This document shows positions 52,477 to 62,405 of a stretch of 64,000 nt of DNA, piece by piece. Every line of letters begins with the position of its first letter. Within the stretch, counting starts at the first letter, position 1. The DNA comes from PLanc-01 sp034678485 (GTDB lineage: Bacteria; Planctomycetota; Phycisphaerae; Sedimentisphaerales; Anaerobacaceae), in assembly GCA_034678485.1 (NCBI GenBank), contig JAXDBU010000128.1, positions 10,431-74,430 of the forward strand, in the 5' to 3' direction. The position numbers and the translations under genes are program-made. A model generated the notes under the pieces. It was not told where the DNA came from. It did no database searches and worked only from the letters and a program-made list of their open reading frames with translations.

Positions 52477-55002
52477 ATGAGGTATTGTCTTCGATTCCGA
52501 ATGGTCCTTCTCGTCTCCTTGTCATTGCTTGCTGTCGGGAAGGCTCCGGCGCAGGGAACCCGATCCGACTACGAGCGGGCATTGGGACTGCGGGAGGCGA
52601 CGGCCGACAAGGTGTTCCGGGACCGCGTAACGCCGCACTGGTTTGCGGACAACGCACGGTTCTGGTATCGCAACGATCTGGCGGACAACGTACGGGAATT
52701 CATCGTGGTGGATGTTCGGGCCGGGATGCGCAGGCCGGCATTCGATCACAAAAAACTCGCCGATTCTCTGGGAAAGGCGTTGGACAAGAGCGTGGACGCG
52801 ACCCGACTCCCGCTCGACCGGCTGGTCTTCGATGATTCCGGCTCGGGGTTCTCGTTCGCCTGCGAGGGACGTTGGTGGCGATGCGGCCTGGATGACTACG
52901 GAGTCCGCGAGATTCCGAGGGATGAACAAGAGATCTCTTCGCTGCCGGCGGGCCGGCGGGTGCGTCCGACGCGCCGAACGGGCGACGAGACCTCCATCAC
53001 CTTCCTCAATCGCACCGAGGGACCCGTGGAGGTGTTCTGGGTGGATTCGGAGGGGCAGCGACGACACTACGCGACTGTCGATTCCGGCGGCCAGCATCGC
53101 CAGCACACCTACGCCGGGCATGTATGGCTGGTTGCCAACAAGGCCGGCGAGACGTTGGGCGTGTTCACCGCTGCGGACGAGGCGGGCGACGCGGTGATTG
53201 ACAAGAACGCGGTCCCACAGGAGGACGACGTGCGGGAGCCTCCGCCGGCCAGGGCCAGGGGCCGATCTCCCGACGGCGCATGGCAGGCATTCGTCAAGGA
53301 CAACAATGTCCACCTTCGGGAACCGGCCTCCGGCGAAGAGACCCCGTTGAGCGACGACGGTACGGACGAGGACGCGTACTCGGACCAGTTCCGTTGGTCG
53401 CCGGATTCGCAGAAGCTGGTCGTGCTGCGGACTCGCAAGGGCGACGGCCGCAAGGTGTACCTGGTCGAATCCTCGCCGAAAGACCAGTTGCAGCCGAAAT
53501 TGCACGAGATGGAGTACGCCAAGCCGGGAGACCGGATCGACGTATCGAAGCCGTACCTGTTCGACATTGCCGGCAGGCGGCAGGTGCCCGTTCCAGATGG
53601 TTTATTCCGCAATCCGTGGAGCATCTCCGATGTCCGCTGGCGACCGGATTCGAGCGAGTTCACATTCCTATATAACCAGCGTGGTCACCAGGTGCTGCGG
53701 ATCGTCGCAGTGGAGGCCGCCACAGGGCAGGCCCGGACCGTGGTGGATGAGCAGAGCAGCACGTTCATCGACTACGCGGGCAAGCAATTCTACCGGTTCG
53801 TGGACGCAACGAACGAGATGATCTGGATGTCCGAACGGGACGGCTGGAACCACTTGTACCTCTACGATGCCGAGACAGGCCGGGTGAAGAACCAGATTAC
53901 AAAGGGGCCGTGGGTCGTTCGCGACGTCGAGCACGTGGACGAAGCCAAACGGGAGATCTGGTTCCGGGCCGGAGGGATCCGCCCCGAGCAGGACCCGTAC
54001 TACGTCCACCTGTGCCGGGTGAATTTCGACGGCACCAGCCTGGTTGTGCTTACTGTGGGCGATGGGACGCACGATGTGATGTTCTCGCCGGATCGGGCAT
54101 GCTTTCTGGATCGCTGGTCTCGCGTGGACCAGCCGCCTGTGACGGAACTGCGCAGCGCCGCCGATGGACATCTGCTCTGTGAGTTGGAACGTGCCGACTG
54201 GACGATGCTGTTGGAGACTGGCTGGCGTGCGCCCGAGCGATTTGCGGCCAAGGGTCGCGATGGTACGACTGATATCTACGGTGTTATCGTCCGCCCCTCC
54301 CATTTCGATCCGAATCGTTCCTATCCGGTGATCGAGGAGATCTACGCGGGCCCGCAGGAGGCGTTTGTCCCCAAGGCCTTTGGGCTGCTCGTCCGACATC
54401 ACGCCATCGCCGAACTGGGTTTCATCGTCGTGCAGATCGATGGGATGGGCACTTCGTGCCGCTCGAAGGCGTTCCACGACGTGTGCTGCAGGAATCTGGT
54501 CGATGCGGGTTTCCCCGATCGGATTCTCTGGATGAAGGCGGCTGCGGCCAAGCACCTTTCCATGGACCTGACGCGAGTCGGCATCTACGGCGGCTCGGCG
54601 GGGGGCCAGAATGCCCTCGGCGCCCTGCTGACGCATGGCGATTTCTACACGGTTGCGGTCGCGGACTGCGGCTGCCACGACAACCGAATGGACAAGATCT
54701 GGTGGAATGAGCTGTGGATGGGCTGGCCGATCGGGCCGTGGTACGAGGAGCAGTCCAACGTCACCCTGGCTCACAAGCTCCAGGGCAAGCTGTTGCTGAC
54801 CGTCGGCGAATTGGATCGAAATGTCGATCCGGCCTCCACAATGCAGGTGGTCAACGCCTTGATCGCAGCGGACAAGGACTTCGATCTGCTAATCGTCCCC
54901 GGCGGGGGGCATGGGGTGGGCGAGACCCCTTACGCCGGCCGCCGGCGGATGGATTTCTTTGTCCGTCACTTGCTCGGGGTCGAACCGCGGATGAGCCCGT
55001 GA
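52477..55002 (+). CDS. exported prolyl oligopeptidase-family (S9) dipeptidyl peptidase with VHL-like domain
   Basis: 841 aa. Signal peptide (VLLVSLSLLAVGKAPAQ). Beta-propeller (DPP IV N-terminal-like) spans about residues 30-600, with repeats such as SYSDQFRWSPDSQKLVVLR written in the sequence as DAYSDQFRWSPDSQ. At about residues 171-231 lies a segment TSITFLNRTEGPVEVFWVDS...TYAGHVWLVAN that resembles the von Hippel-Lindau beta domain. The C-terminal hydrolase has the catalytic Ser707 (GIYGGSAGGQN), Asp in VGELDRNVDP and His in GGGHGVGE. It would release N-terminal dipeptides outside the cytoplasm. ATG at 52477 follows AGGTGG; ATG at 52474 is possible too. Nothing else recognisable in the operon. 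Confidence 0.9.
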   Translation: MRYCLRFRMVLLVSLSLLAVGKAPAQGTRSDYERALGLREATADKVFRDRVTPHWFADNARFWYRNDLADNVREFIVVDVRAGMRRPAFDHKKLADSLGKALDKSVDATRLPLDRLVFDDSGSGFSFACEGRWWRCGLDDYGVREIPRDEQEISSLPAGRRVRPTRRTGDETSITFLNRTEGPVEVFWVDSEGQRRHYATVDSGGQHRQHTYAGHVWLVANKAGETLGVFTAADEAGDAVIDKNAVPQEDDVREPPPARARGRSPDGAWQAFVKDNNVHLREPASGEETPLSDDGTDEDAYSDQFRWSPDSQKLVVLRTRKGDGRKVYLVESSPKDQLQPKLHEMEYAKPGDRIDVSKPYLFDIAGRRQVPVPDGLFRNPWSISDVRWRPDSSEFTFLYNQRGHQVLRIVAVEAATGQARTVVDEQSSTFIDYAGKQFYRFVDATNEMIWMSERDGWNHLYLYDAETGRVKNQITKGPWVVRDVEHVDEAKREIWFRAGGIRPEQDPYYVHLCRVNFDGTSLVVLTVGDGTHDVMFSPDRACFLDRWSRVDQPPVTELRSAADGHLLCELERADWTMLLETGWRAPERFAAKGRDGTTDIYGVIVRPSHFDPNRSYPVIEEIYAGPQEAFVPKAFGLLVRHHAIAELGFIVVQIDGMGTSCRSKAFHDVCCRNLVDAGFPDRILWMKAAAAKHLSMDLTRVGIYGGSAGGQNALGALLTHGDFYTVAVADCGCHDNRMDKIWWNELWMGWPIGPWYEEQSNVTLAHKLQGKLLLTVGELDRNVDPASTMQVVNALIAADKDFDLLIVPGGGHGVGETPYAGRRRMDFFVRHLLGVEPRMSP

Positions 55003-55354
55003 CTTCGCCGGGCGGCGGCGACTGGCGAGAGAATCCCCTGGCGATTCGTCCAATAGGCGGGGTGGAGGGGCACAGGGCGTTCATGGCATGGTTTCTGGGA
55101 CTTGCCTGCGATAGTCCCGCGTCGAGGCGGTTTTTTGTTCTGGACGGGACGATGCCAAGCGGGTAGATTGAAAGAGCCAGGGATGGGGGCGGGTTGTCGC
55201 AGCCTGCTGAAGCCGCATGGATGGGGGGTACGCAAGTACCAGGGTATGATTTTTTTCTGGAGGAGGTCTGAGGACCATCCGATGGATATGTGACCGCCCG
55301 CGCGCCGGCGCGTGCGGGTCGCGAAGCAGGGTCAGGATGTTAAGGACTTTCGGT
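55003..55354. other. intergenic leader region with small hairpins
   Basis: About 350 bp. Visible: GGTAC-GCAA-GTACC (a stable GNRA hairpin, about 55229-55242) followed some 12 bases later by a run of seven T at about 55249-55255, and a GC-rich palindromic patch near 55293-55315. The region could hold the terminator of the peptidase gene and the promoter of the next gene. A search by eye for known riboswitch cores was negative. Confidence 0.4.
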
Positions 55355-57289
55355 ATGACGCAACACATGTTCGCCTTCATTCGTATCACGATCCTTGTTG
55401 TTTCGTTCTGCTTGGCGCCTGCTTACGGCCAAAACGACATTGAGAGTCCTGAACACTACCCGGGCGTGTGGTATCGCCTGCTGGTTGACGGCAGCGGTAA
55501 TTATGTCGAGGGGCAAGGGGACGGCGAGGGATGGTACTACTATCCCGAGAGCAATACGTGGCGGATGTGGTTCTACAACGGTTCCTACGATGCCGACCGC
55601 CAGGGCAGCCTGGAGTACCAGGTCTATACCAAGGCGATCGATCCCACCGTGCCGACCTATATGGAAGCCTATTGCGGCTGGACGACGCCGGCATGGTCGA
55701 AGCGGGGGACGGGCCGTCCGCCGTTGCCCAGCGACATGCCCACCCTGTCCCAGGAGAGCCAGTATCTGTATGGGGCGCGCATATACGGTGTGAACAGCGT
55801 CGTCACCACCAGCGTTGAGAGCAACCGCGAGTACCTCGTCGAGGAATACAATCCCGAGTGGATCTGCATCGGGCTCAAGGTCCGCAACGCCTACGTCTAC
55901 CGCGGTGTGTTTCACGAGTGCACGAGCGGGACATCCCCACGCGGCGCTTGCTGCAACCAGGAGACGGGATACTGTTATTCGACGTACGAGACGCACTGCG
56001 TCAGTCCCATGGTGTGGCTGGGCGCCGGTACCTCCTGCGACGAGTGTACGGAAGGAGCGACCCTCACCACCGACTTCGGAGATGCCCCGGATTGGGCCTA
56101 TCTGACGCTCCTGTCCAGCAACGGGGCCCGGCACACGATCGTGCCGGGCGTCTACTTGGGGGACAGCATCGATGGGGAATCCAACGGCCAGCCCAGCACT
56201 CTGGCTGCCGGAGACGACGGGAACGGGGCGGATGAGGATGGGGTCCTGTTCACCTCGACGCTCCAGGCGGGGCAGGAGGCGACTATCCAGGTGACCGCAT
56301 CCACGGCCGGATATCTGAACGCATGGGTCGATTTCGATGGCGATGACCGGTTCGATGATGGGGATGACCAGATCTTCGCAGATCAGATTCTCAAGAGCGG
56401 CACCACCGAACTGACGTTTACGGTGCCGAGGGACGCGGTCTGCGGCGATACGTTTGCCCGGTTCCGTTTCAATACGCGTGGGTTGGTGGACTCCTGCGGG
56501 CTTGCGGACGACGGCGAGGTCGAGGACTATCGCGTCCAGATCGTTGGCGAGAGCCAGGATTCGTACGCTGTCTCCGTCTCCGGTGCATCCTCTCTGGTAT
56601 GGAGCCAGCCGCCCTCCCTCGCGTCGGATGCCGAGGCGACCCACTTCGAAGGCGGCAGTATGTCTTCATCGCTTCACCTCCGCGAGATGGCAGCCGACGA
56701 CTGGGAGCCCGTTGACGGCCAGCCGGTCACCGGAATCCACTGGTGGGGCGTGTTCGATGGATGGACCGAGTCGCATCCGCCGTCCGAACTGCCGGTAGCG
56801 TTCCATATCGGCATCTGGACGGATGCCCAGGTCGGCCCCGGTAGTTTCGCCCACCCGGATACGTTGGTCTGGGAGACCTACTGCGCCAATTGGGCTTGGG
56901 CGCTGTCAGGCACGGACCAGTCCGATAGTAAAGCCGAATCGGGTCAAACCTGCTTCCTGTTCAGTTGTCAGTTGTCCCAGGATCAATGGATACAGATCGA
57001 CCAGACGAAAGACACCGGGGCGAAGGTCTACTGGCTGAGCATTGCGGCACTCTACGATTCGACGGAGGAGGAGCCGGAGAACATATGGAACTGGAAACTC
57101 CGTTCGACCGCCTCTGGTGCAGCCGGCACATCGGTACGGACAGTCGAGCCGGCGTCGGGGAGTGCGTCCTGGCCGCCGACCGTCGGGGCCCAGTGGGCGA
57201 GCGGCGGTTCCTTTACCGACGCCCAGTTCAACCCGGTGGATATGGCATTCCAACTCACCACGTTCGTACCCCTGGAATTCGACAGATAG
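55355..57289 (+). CDS. secreted GEVED-domain protein with C-terminal beta-sandwich
   Basis: 644 aa. Signal peptide (FIRITILVVSFCLAPAYG). The GEVED domain is at about residues 235-395: TDFGDAPDWAYLTLLSSNGARH, DGNGADEDGVLF, VDFDGDDRFDDGDDQ and LADDGEVEDYRVQI, the family's end motif. The C-terminal ~220 residues contain WSQPPS, AADDWEPVDGQPVTGIHWWG and VDMAFQLTT, the same unit seen twice in the following gene. A cysteine-rich patch (GACCNQETGYCYS) separates the N-terminal part. ATG at 55355 follows AAGGA; an ATG at 55337 is possible. Calcium-rich acidic repeats suggest a surface or biofilm protein; no catalytic role is seen. Confidence 0.85.
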   Translation: MTQHMFAFIRITILVVSFCLAPAYGQNDIESPEHYPGVWYRLLVDGSGNYVEGQGDGEGWYYYPESNTWRMWFYNGSYDADRQGSLEYQVYTKAIDPTVPTYMEAYCGWTTPAWSKRGTGRPPLPSDMPTLSQESQYLYGARIYGVNSVVTTSVESNREYLVEEYNPEWICIGLKVRNAYVYRGVFHECTSGTSPRGACCNQETGYCYSTYETHCVSPMVWLGAGTSCDECTEGATLTTDFGDAPDWAYLTLLSSNGARHTIVPGVYLGDSIDGESNGQPSTLAAGDDGNGADEDGVLFTSTLQAGQEATIQVTASTAGYLNAWVDFDGDDRFDDGDDQIFADQILKSGTTELTFTVPRDAVCGDTFARFRFNTRGLVDSCGLADDGEVEDYRVQIVGESQDSYAVSVSGASSLVWSQPPSLASDAEATHFEGGSMSSSLHLREMAADDWEPVDGQPVTGIHWWGVFDGWTESHPPSELPVAFHIGIWTDAQVGPGSFAHPDTLVWETYCANWAWALSGTDQSDSKAESGQTCFLFSCQLSQDQWIQIDQTKDTGAKVYWLSIAALYDSTEEEPENIWNWKLRSTASGAAGTSVRTVEPASGSASWPPTVGAQWASGGSFTDAQFNPVDMAFQLTTFVPLEFDR

Positions 57290-57430
57290 AATAAATCGCA
57301 GACAAAACCGTTACATCCGCGAGGCATGGTGGCACATAACTGTGTCGGACCACTTGAGTTCGGCTGCGGGCGGTCAAGGTGTTCTCTCGCATCCTGCCGA
57401 TCTGCACGGAGAGCCAGAGCGGGCCCGATA

Positions 57431-57465
57431 ATGCCGGGGGTGGTTCTTCATCGAAGACCCGGCAT
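57431..57465 (+). other. structured hairpin in the gap between two GEVED genes
   Basis: ATGCCGGG (57431-57438) pairs with CCCGGCAT (57458-57465); inside, TCTTC (57445-57449) pairs with GAAGA (57453-57457) around loop ATC. The result is a 13-bp stem with a 6-nt bulge on one side. No T-run follows, so it is not a standard terminator. The rest of the 319-bp gap shows only the GGAGG box before the next gene. Confidence 0.45.
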
Positions 57466-57608
57466 GGATTGGATCTCGCAGTGGCAGCGTCCCAGGAGGC
57501 GGTGAAGTGATTTTCGCCTCGGGTCCGCACTTTTTGTTTGAGGCAAAGGCTGTGCAGGTCGATTCCTCGAGAATACGGTAGTGAAGCTTCTTTTTGGGAG
57601 GACAGAGT

Positions 57609-60600
57609 ATGAGCCGGCTGAAGGAATTGTCCAGCAAACGCGCGGTGGTCGCCGCCCTGATTGTTCTGCTCGTGGGCTGGGGCGCCGCTTGGGGCGCGAA
57701 GGACGACGGCGTCTCGGCTGCCGGTGGCGGCGAGTACGATTTCGGCGATGCCCCCGAGGGGGTCATCGCGTACCCGGATGAGGGGATTGTCGGCATGTTC
57801 CCCACCTGTGTGGGCGTGGGTCCGGCCTCCTGGATCCAGCACGCCAGCCAGGGACAGATGTACTTCGGGGCCAAGGTGGATCTTGAAGCAGACGGCAACG
57901 GCGGTCAGTGTCCGACGTTCTCCCCCACTTTCTACGACATGGATGAGACGATCAGCACCGCGGGCGACGCCGGTCTGATCAGGCCGCGAGCCTACACGAT
58001 CAAGAGCGTCTCCCCCGGTTCTCCGACCGTGGTGGGGTTGTCCAGCACCGGGCTACAGTCCATCGGAAATGCGTGTCTGACATCCATCTGGGGCGCGAAC
58101 ATCGATATCCGGGTCCACAATAGCCGCTCCGATCGCCAGGTGGCCTACGTGAATGTCCTGTTCGACTGGAATCACGACGGCGTCTGGGCCGGCTCGACGC
58201 GGTGCAGCGGCCGAGATGTACCCGAGCACGTGCTCATGAACTTCGCTGTGCCGTATGGGTACGATGGACCGCTGTCGAGTCTGGCCCCGTCGAATTTCGC
58301 CGTCGGGCCGGTCGAGGGCTACGTATGGGCTCGCTTCTCGATTACGGACGAGCCGGTCGTGAAGAACTGGAACGGCGACGGCGCCTTCAAGGATGGCGAA
58401 ACGGAGGACTACCTGCTCTACGTCAAGGAGGCCCTGGATTTCTGCACGTGGGATGATGAGGACCCGCACGCGATGCACTGGGCCCAGTTGCCCAATACGC
58501 AAACCACGGGGATCGCCGTCGATTTGTCCGAGACGCGCCTTGCCGACGACTTCCAGGCCACTCAGAGCGGCCCGCTCACGGAGGTGCACTTCTGGGCTTC
58601 GTTCCGCAGCGACGTCATCCCCTCGACGGGTGTGAACCGTCCGGCTCTCGAGATCAACATCTACTCAAACCTGCCTCCGGACAAGATCACCGCTTGGAGT
58701 CGGCCGGACAGGTTGCTCTGGACCAGGCAGATCACGATGTACGACTACGATTTCAAGGAAGATGGCGGGGTCTGGCAGGCCTGGTACGAGCCCAACACCG
58801 GGTTCTACGAGAGCGCCGAGCACAAACGCGCCTGGCAATACAACATCTGCCTGGATGCGGAAGAGGGAGAGCTGTTCGAAATGGCGCTCGGGACGATCTA
58901 CTGGCTTGAGATCCGGATGCTCCCGGAAAAAGACGAGGATGAGAGATACGCGTTGGGGTGGAAGACGACCCGGCAGGTGCTCCAGTTCGAGGACAACGCC
59001 GTCTGGTACGATGCGAAACTCGGCTGGTTGCCCATGACGTACCCGGAAGGTAACGCGTTGTATCCCTACCCGCTCGATCTGGCGTTTGTCGTTGTGGGCA
59101 CGTCACAGGCGGACATGGATTTCGGCGATGCGCCGGATCTGACCTACCCAACCTGGCTCGTCAGCAACGGGGCCCGGCACAACATCGTGTCCGGTGTCTA
59201 CCTGGGTCGTGGCGTGGATGGCGAAGAGGACGGCCAGCCCAACGCGCTCGCCACTGGCGATGACCTCGTCGATACGGACGACGAGGACGGCGTGATCTTC
59301 GCCACCGATCTGATCCCAGGCCAGACCGCGACGCTTCAGGTGACCGCTTCAACACTGGGTGTTCTGAACGCCTGGATCGACTGGAACGCCGACGGGGACT
59401 GGGACGACGCCGACGAGCAGATCGCGACCGATCTGACACTGGCTGCCGGCAACAACACGCTGGTGATCGATGTGCCCGGGCGGGCCGAAGCGGGCGAGAC
59501 GTTCGCGCGGTTCCGCCTCAGTACGACGCGCGGCCTGGAATACTACGGCCTGGCTCCGGATGGAGAGGTGGAAGACTACCGGATCTCGATTGTGAAAGGA
59601 TACTCTGCTCTGCCTCCGACGGAGCACCTGAAGTGGTCGCAGCCGCCCCTGGAGACGGACCCCGGCCTGGACACGCCTGCCTTCTGCGGATGGGATCAGT
59701 CGGCGTATGTCAGCAAATCGGCCACGTACTCGACTGGCACGTGGTACCTGCCTGCGGACGATTTCCGCTGCATCGGCGACATGCCCGTCACATCCGTCCA
59801 CTGGTGGGGCTCCTACATGGGCTGGAGCGGCGACGAGGCGCCCAGTGTCAAACCCGCTTCCTGGCGGGTTGCCTTCTGGAGCAACGCTCCGGCCGACAAT
59901 CGGTATAGTTTCAGTCGGCCGGACGAACTGCTCTGGGTCGTGAGTGTGACGAACGACCGGATCGAGCAAGAGTGGGCGGGCTTCGATGAGTTCCCCGGGC
60001 AGCCAACGGAGGCCTCTTTTCGATATGGTCTGGCTCTCGAATCCTCGGAGTACTTCAACCAGAGTCGGTATGTCGAGAGCACCCAGGACCGCGTGTTCTG
60101 GATCAGCATCACGGCGGTCTACACGGGCTCGCCTGGACCGACTTATCCCTGGGGCTGGCAGACGCGGCCTCAGATATGGGAGGACGCCGCGATCGCGGCG
60201 AACTTTCGCGCCGACGACATCCGAACGGGATTGGTGCTCGATTCCACGACGGTTCAGCCGATCGTGAGCTCGCTTCTCTGCAATAGGTCGGCTTCATACG
60301 ACCTGGCTTTCGAACTGGACACCGATCCGGCCTACATCAAGTGGGAGCAGGCCTTTACTGGCCTTCGCGACTGGCCATACTATGAAGACGAACAATCGCT
60401 GGCTACCGGCAGTACCGTCCTGACGGCCCGGCGTACCGTCGCCGACGATTGGAGATGCACCTCTTCGCAAGCGGTCACCGCCATCGCGTGGTGGGGTTCC
60501 TACGTTGGCTATGGCTATTCGCCCTCGACCTGCCAGGAAATGAGCTCTTTGCAGTCGCCTGACTACTTTCTCTTGTCGCTGTGGTCGGACGTGCCGAGTT

Positions 60601-61739
60601 CGGACTCGAGCAATTCGAGAGGTCACGGCTATCCCGGTCGCAAGGTCTGGGAGTACCAGGCGGATTCCTACGACGAGGTCCTCGTCGGCTTCGACAGGGA
60701 TTCCTCGTCGATTACCTCCTCCGTGTCGGGATATGAGCCGGTGTATCGGTATACAGTCCGTCTACCCGAGGACAGTTGGTATCGCCAGGACGGCGACAAC
60801 AACATCCTCTGGCTGAGCGTTCAGGCGGTCTATAGGACGAACAAATCGATCGTGTACCCCTGGGGCTGGACGAACCATGCCTATACCGCCTGGGATCTGA
60901 AGGGGCTCTCGCCAATCGGCTACTGGAAATTCGATGAGTCTTCCGGCACTGTCGCGGCCGACAGCTCCGGCAACGGAAGCAACGGCACCGTGTACGGCAA
61001 TCCTGTCTGGCGGCCCTCCAGCGGCTGGTTCGACGGAGCGATCGATCTCGACGGTCGCGGCGACTATGTCCGCGTGGATAGACCGGCAGGCTTCGACTTT
61101 GCCCCGGGTTCCTTCTCCGTCTCGGCCTGGATCTACCCGCGAGAGACTACCGGGCAGTATCGCGCCATCTTGGAATACGATCGAAGCGGCACCTATGGCA
61201 ACCGCTTCGGTTTGTGGCTCGATGACGATGGCTGCGTTCACTTTCGCGTCGGCCTGAACACGTGGCAGTCGGTGGACGCCTTGAAGGGGGAGCAGTGGTA
61301 TCATGTCGCGGCCACGTTCGACACCGACACGAGGGCGATGAAGATCTACATCGATGGCTTGCTCGATGCAACGGCCACGAACCACGGGGGGTTCATCACG
61401 CCGACGCAGGCGACGCTGGTCATCGGTGCACGCGGCACCGCGGACGACGAGTATTTCAACGGCTTGATCGACGATGTCCGCGTCTATGCGTCCCTTCTGA
61501 CTTCGGAGGAAGTGCTGATACTCGCCGGTACAGGGAGGAATGAAGGCGCCGTGTATACGAGTGCCGGCAGCATGAGCGTCGCCGCATCGTGGACGCAGCT
61601 TCTTGACCCGGCCGGCCAGATCGAAGACATGTCTTTCGTGCTCTTCACCGATCCTGCCACCTTGTCCTCAAGCGTGGATGTCAAAGACGACAAGGGCGAT
61701 TCGAGGGAGACCACTACCGAGGTCGAAGAGAAGAAGTAG
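57609..61739 (+). CDS. giant secreted GEVED protein with inserted LamG domain
   Basis: 1376 aa. Signal segment AALIVLLVGWGAAWGAK. A first GEVED-like region covers about 35-275 (YDFGDAPEGVIAYPDEG, ending ETEDYLLYV), a second complete GEVED domain about 504-660 (DFGDAPDLTYPTWLVSNGA, ending DGEVEDYRISI). Between and after them are repeats of a beta-sandwich unit marked by LADDFQ/PADDFRCIGDMPVTSVHWWGSYMGW, F.ISLWSDVP-like strands and a closing DLAFEL/FVLFTDP. At about 1101-1309 a LamG (ConA-like) domain (IGYWKFDESSGTVAADSSGN ... GLIDDVRVYASLL) interrupts the last unit, whose closing strand reappears afterwards. Ends in charged TEVEEKK, with no sorting motif. Probably an extracellular adhesive or glycan-binding protein. 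Confidence 0.88.
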   Translation: MSRLKELSSKRAVVAALIVLLVGWGAAWGAKDDGVSAAGGGEYDFGDAPEGVIAYPDEGIVGMFPTCVGVGPASWIQHASQGQMYFGAKVDLEADGNGGQCPTFSPTFYDMDETISTAGDAGLIRPRAYTIKSVSPGSPTVVGLSSTGLQSIGNACLTSIWGANIDIRVHNSRSDRQVAYVNVLFDWNHDGVWAGSTRCSGRDVPEHVLMNFAVPYGYDGPLSSLAPSNFAVGPVEGYVWARFSITDEPVVKNWNGDGAFKDGETEDYLLYVKEALDFCTWDDEDPHAMHWAQLPNTQTTGIAVDLSETRLADDFQATQSGPLTEVHFWASFRSDVIPSTGVNRPALEINIYSNLPPDKITAWSRPDRLLWTRQITMYDYDFKEDGGVWQAWYEPNTGFYESAEHKRAWQYNICLDAEEGELFEMALGTIYWLEIRMLPEKDEDERYALGWKTTRQVLQFEDNAVWYDAKLGWLPMTYPEGNALYPYPLDLAFVVVGTSQADMDFGDAPDLTYPTWLVSNGARHNIVSGVYLGRGVDGEEDGQPNALATGDDLVDTDDEDGVIFATDLIPGQTATLQVTASTLGVLNAWIDWNADGDWDDADEQIATDLTLAAGNNTLVIDVPGRAEAGETFARFRLSTTRGLEYYGLAPDGEVEDYRISIVKGYSALPPTEHLKWSQPPLETDPGLDTPAFCGWDQSAYVSKSATYSTGTWYLPADDFRCIGDMPVTSVHWWGSYMGWSGDEAPSVKPASWRVAFWSNAPADNRYSFSRPDELLWVVSVTNDRIEQEWAGFDEFPGQPTEASFRYGLALESSEYFNQSRYVESTQDRVFWISITAVYTGSPGPTYPWGWQTRPQIWEDAAIAANFRADDIRTGLVLDSTTVQPIVSSLLCNRSASYDLAFELDTDPAYIKWEQAFTGLRDWPYYEDEQSLATGSTVLTARRTVADDWRCTSSQAVTAIAWWGSYVGYGYSPSTCQEMSSLQSPDYFLLSLWSDVPSSDSSNSRGHGYPGRKVWEYQADSYDEVLVGFDRDSSSITSSVSGYEPVYRYTVRLPEDSWYRQDGDNNILWLSVQAVYRTNKSIVYPWGWTNHAYTAWDLKGLSPIGYWKFDESSGTVAADSSGNGSNGTVYGNPVWRPSSGWFDGAIDLDGRGDYVRVDRPAGFDFAPGSFSVSAWIYPRETTGQYRAILEYDRSGTYGNRFGLWLDDDGCVHFRVGLNTWQSVDALKGEQWYHVAATFDTDTRAMKIYIDGLLDATATNHGGFITPTQATLVIGARGTADDEYFNGLIDDVRVYASLLTSEEVLILAGTGRNEGAVYTSAGSMSVAASWTQLLDPAGQIEDMSFVLFTDPATLSSSVDVKDDKGDSRETTTEVEEKK

Positions 61740-61815
61740 CGACTCTCGTAGTGCGAAGACGGATTTCAGATCGACGTTACTCTGGTCGATCGACGCAACG
61801 CAACATGCTTTCTCC

Positions 61816-61835
61816 TGGCCCCCTTAAGGGGGCCA
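61816..61835. terminator. palindrome after the giant GEVED gene
   Basis: TGGCCCCC and GGGGGCCA arms around TTAA make a perfect 20-bp palindrome 77 bp after the stop codon. Position suggests a terminator, although the following bases (TACCTTATC) are only moderately T-rich. Confidence 0.55.
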
Positions 61836-61931
61836 TACCTTATCGGGAGTTCACGCCGCCACGGCAGCTTCTCGTTGTTCCTTCCTGAGTTCCCACACCG
61901 ATTGGGAATAGCTCATGCGCGAATTGAAACA

Positions 61932-62312
61932 GGTCATCCTGAGCCGCATCGCGGCTGGTGTCGGGAAGGACGCCGGCGTCTCACAAAACCCATCTGCTTG
62001 GAGGCCCACCTCTTGTCATCCCTTCACTCTGTTCAGGGCGGGCTCTGAGTCTTCCGAAGGAACCTGGCGCAGGAGTGAAAGATGCGTCTCGACTTCGGAC
62101 GCCACGTCTCCTCCGGGGCCCAGATGCTTCACTTCGTTCAGCATGACAAGAAAGGCAGGGGCGTTCCACAAGACCTCTGTCCTTAGGAGCAACGCGAAGG
62201 ATTTGGCCCGGGAGGGAAGGATATCTCGCAGTTGCAGGTCCGGTACTTCACTACGCTGCGCTTCGTTCAGAACCTGCCCTGACCGTGCCGAAGGGGTGAC
62301 ATGCAATCGCGG
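61932..62312. repeat. cluster of degenerate GTCATCCTGA-type repeats
   Basis: Between convergent genes. One clear copy runs 62015-62149 (CTTGTCATCCCTTCACTCTG at the left, CTTCACTTCGTTCAGCATGA at the right). A decayed copy follows at about 62180-62312, and a solitary left end GGTCATCCTGAGCCGC lies at about 61931. Open frames in this region are created by the repeats and are not genes. No other feature was seen in the 810-bp gap apart from the two hairpins listed separately. Confidence 0.7.
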
Positions 62313-62405
62313 AGGTCTTGCCCAACCCGTATGACGTCATCGGTTTCTGAGCCATGGCCTCTGGCAAAGGGGAATGCCCGGCGCAGTGGCACACAAGAGG
62401 AAAGG

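Noticed and set aside
55003..55354. Possible cyclic-di-GMP (GEMM) riboswitch, because of a GCACAGGGC-like string
   Set aside because: The partner motifs and the tetraloop-receptor hairpin of GEMM are absent or in the wrong order.
61915..62334. A 139-codon frame between the giant GEVED gene and the LamG gene
   Set aside because: It is made of translated GTCATCCTGA-type repeats (for example the stretch around CFTSFSMTRK), a known source of false genes.
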